DNA of 61,078 bases, taken from the IMG/VR virus record IMGVR_UViG_3300029442_000005, positions 1-61,078 of that record. One strand, given 5' to 3'. Of this stretch, positions 60,201-61,078 are shown one piece after another. The stretch is from a virus. Within the stretch, counting starts at the first letter, position 1. Each line of letters opens with the position of its first letter. The notes under the pieces were generated by a model that saw only the letters and a list, made by a program, of their open reading frames with translations, made no database searches and was not told the DNA's origin. A program made the position numbers and the translations under genes.

Positions 60201-61078
60201 TATTGGGACTGCTAGTCCAGAATCCCCACTTACTGTAATTGGAGGTATCCATTCTAATTATTTTAGTGGTAATAGTGAAATAGCAATGAGACGTGCCAAT
60301 GGTTCAGCTGGTGCACCACTAGCAGTTACAAATGGAAATGTCTTAGGAGAACTAACTGCTTATGGATATGACGGATCAGCATATCAAGCTGTTACTGACA
60401 TAAGACCAGTAGTTTCTGGTTCTGTATCAGCTGGAAATGTTCCAACATCACTTTACTTTTTGACATCCAATACTAATTCAGCTGGATTAACATTAAGAAT
60501 GATAATTGATAATATTGGAAATATTGGTATTGGAACTTCTTCACCTAGTGCAAAATTACATTTATCAAGTTCTACTGTTGGATTAAAATTAATCATTGGT
60601 GGATATTCTCAGAATACAATGTTATTTTCAAATACTGCTAATAGTACTATCAATGGATATTTATTAGGTAGAAGTTTATATCAAAATGATTTAAATGATT
60701 TCTTCATTTTTGATCTTACTAGTAATGTAGTAAGATTTGCTATAACACCAGCAGGTAATACATATGTTATAAATGGCAATTTTGGAATTGAAACGTCTAC
60801 TCCTGCTAATAAAATTGATATAGCTGGATCATCAGCAACTCCTTCATTGAGATTCTCTGCAATTAATAATGCAGCATTTTATTGGGACATAGGTAGAGAA
60901 GGGGTATCAACTGGAGATTTTATTTTTAACAATGCCAGTGGAGCAGGATCTTCTGAACGAGTAAGAATTACAGCTTCTGGAAATGTTGGCATTGGAGCAC
61001 CAAATCCACTAGCTAAGTTAGATGTAAACGGTGTTATTGGATATACTGGAAGTTCAAATTATCGATTGGTATTACCAG
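57241..61078 (+). CDS. Large tail fibre with collagen-like rod and repeated GIGT(T/A)(S/T)P motifs (partial, runs off right edge)
   Basis: At least 1,279 residues; the C-terminus is beyond the window. The N-terminal module ([20 protein letters not shown], then [30 protein letters not shown]) is homologous to the preceding fibre. A Gly/Asn/Thr-rich region (about 190-410) follows, then a collagen-like Gly-X-Y rod (about 417-612), then a shaft of repeated units containing [44 protein letters not shown] and [14 protein letters not shown], each about 70-120 residues apart. Such units are typical of long fibres that end in an intramolecular chaperone domain, not visible here. It very likely contacts the host surface. 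Confidence 0.85.
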   Translation, partial: MSYIITRSNGTTFEILDNEVVTTRGDLQLVGRNRANYGLSINQNFYRLLENFASQTEPPYPQIGQLWFNTDTHILSVRLGDSWKPINRNIYIERPVSPELGDFYFNVTTNQLEIAIGSGLAAGWNIIGPVGTTASGVMGFVAETVITNTGTNYVASIYVSGSRFAIYSKEDITGILTINGVNIATAGFPSHTLKTGLNFVENSLYFPNTGIYNSNITGTFCSMTGNITGGNIIANSKVLVGNISLRNDTIASSYGTLTIDPGADGASGNAIVAGNLQVTGSITSINSTTVEITGLNLKLAKDAGNATAANGAGITVAGANAQIFYNSTRNDWNLNKSANITGNAAISGTITSTNINSTVLTSSQPNITSLGTLSALTVNGLTSLGPIGNISIIGGVSGYVLSTNGSGVLSWIVPNSGATGPKGATGFTGSTGATGPIGPNGATGVGSTGVAGVNGATGLTGATGLIGPGGAGSIGATGLSGATGLIGPGGAGSIGATGLSGATGTGTIGSTGATGVVGLTGATGAGTIGSTGATGAGTIGSTGATGLTGTIGSTGATGLTGATGATGATGLTGTIGSTGTIGSTGATGVAGSNGANGATGLTGSAGLSGATGPSTAINATNDTSTTALYPVMVASAGSNQTPKVNTTSPFVYNASTGSVGIGTTTPVAQLTVSGLGQAGGYSYNTAGALGGTLLLTDTGTSSYSGGAVVFSFVGTTSFAAIKGFVTNGSNNSIGDLGIMVRNRTTDGTLFPAMLIKNNGYIGLGNYTTPSTWLSIVAPAGVGGTLLSLGADSADNILQLGYDLGGHAYLRGPTFVPLEIQTQTNQNIALLPNGTGKVGIGTTAPSSPLQVTAAIDAVPFITIGHANWPTTAYCGIGGWVTDGNNNTRGRLIFFTRRAATDASMTQQMTIDDAGYVGIGTLSPSYKLHVTGDVYNAGFKYLTNRLGASAWNSNGIQFGIDGIYYGSIGIQNDLSIRTNTTLIVDGNVGIGTASPESPLTVIGGIHSNYFSGNSEIAMRRANGSAGAPLAVTNGNVLGELTAYGYDGSAYQAVTDIRPVVSGSVSAGNVPTSLYFLTSNTNSAGLTLRMIIDNIGNIGIGTSSPSAKLHLSSSTVGLKLIIGGYSQNTMLFSNTANSTINGYLLGRSLYQNDLNDFFIFDLTSNVVRFAITPAGNTYVINGNFGIETSTPANKIDIAGSSATPSLRFSAINNAAFYWDIGREGVSTGDFIFNNASGAGSSERVRITASGNVGIGAPNPLAKLDVNGVIGYTGSSNYRLVLP
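58489..59078 (+). repeat. Collagen-like Gly-X-Y coding array
   Basis: About 195 codons of GATG, GLTG, GSTG, GTIG and GPGGAG triplets. The units are 9-18 bp and similar enough to be recombinogenic. They resemble the minus-strand array at 1-203. Confidence 0.9.
58621..58740 (+). repeat. 60-bp tandem duplication within the collagen array
   Basis: Positions 58621-58680 and 58681-58740 are identical except for one base at the third position of the unit. Each unit adds 20 residues of rod ([20 protein letters not shown]). Confidence 0.95.

Overview
The window is about 61 kb of AT-rich, densely packed DNA from a T4-like (contractile-tailed) bacteriophage genome. The evidence is a near-complete T4-type morphogenesis set: baseplate gp5, gp53, gp25 and gp6; head gp23, gp22, gp21 and an acidic core protein; portal gp20; the recombination pair gp46/gp47; and the late sigma factor gp55. 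T4-type late promoters (TATAAATA and one- or two-base variants) lie in front of gene after gene. There are no photosynthesis or other metabolic genes. The head proteins read most like the T4-superfamily phages outside the enterobacterial group (cyanophage, pelagiphage and rhizobial-phage type). The host cannot be named from this window.

Layout. 1-6787 (minus): tail tip and baseplate operon, containing a collagen-like fibre (cut by the window edge), gp5 spike, a large hub protein, gp53 and another baseplate protein. 6889-9455 (plus): gp55 behind a consensus sigma70 promoter, followed by a homing endonuclease. 9442-13119: a broken ParB-like gene, an abundant-type structural protein, a helix-turn-helix repeat protein and a lysis-type segment (GH19 endolysin, small conserved protein, membrane-anchored protein). 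13209-16764 (plus): two homing endonucleases sharing one 3' end and terminator. 16803-20774 (minus): the head operon, transcribed in the order acidic core protein, gp21, gp22, gp23. 20923-24621 (plus): gp47, gp46, a GIY-YIG-like protein and an unknown. 24622-25739: a 1.1-kb non-coding region. 25740-27661 (minus): two gp26-like proteins and a small ORF probably reached by a -1 frameshift. 27716-61078 (plus): tape measure with a peptidase domain, gp20 carrying an HNH intein, gp25, gp6, a truncated HNH gene, a single 5,402-residue baseplate or tail protein, and fibre genes running off the right edge.

How it works together. gp55 and the recombination genes have host-type sigma70 promoters. gp55 would then redirect host RNA polymerase to the late promoters that drive head, baseplate, fibre and lysis genes. 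Many of these promoters sit exactly 5 nt before the ATG, so the transcripts are predicted to be leaderless.

Most interesting: (1) a probable large structured RNA of about 0.5 kb at 24683-25220 with a kissing-loop pair, GNRA-capped hairpins and a possible closing stem; (2) a cluster of stem-loops with related loop sequences next to it; (3) the leaderless late-promoter geometry; (4) a T8 slippery site joining a gp26-like gene to a small downstream frame; (5) a portal intein; and (6) heavy homing-element load beside essential genes (gp55, gp23, gp20, gp6).
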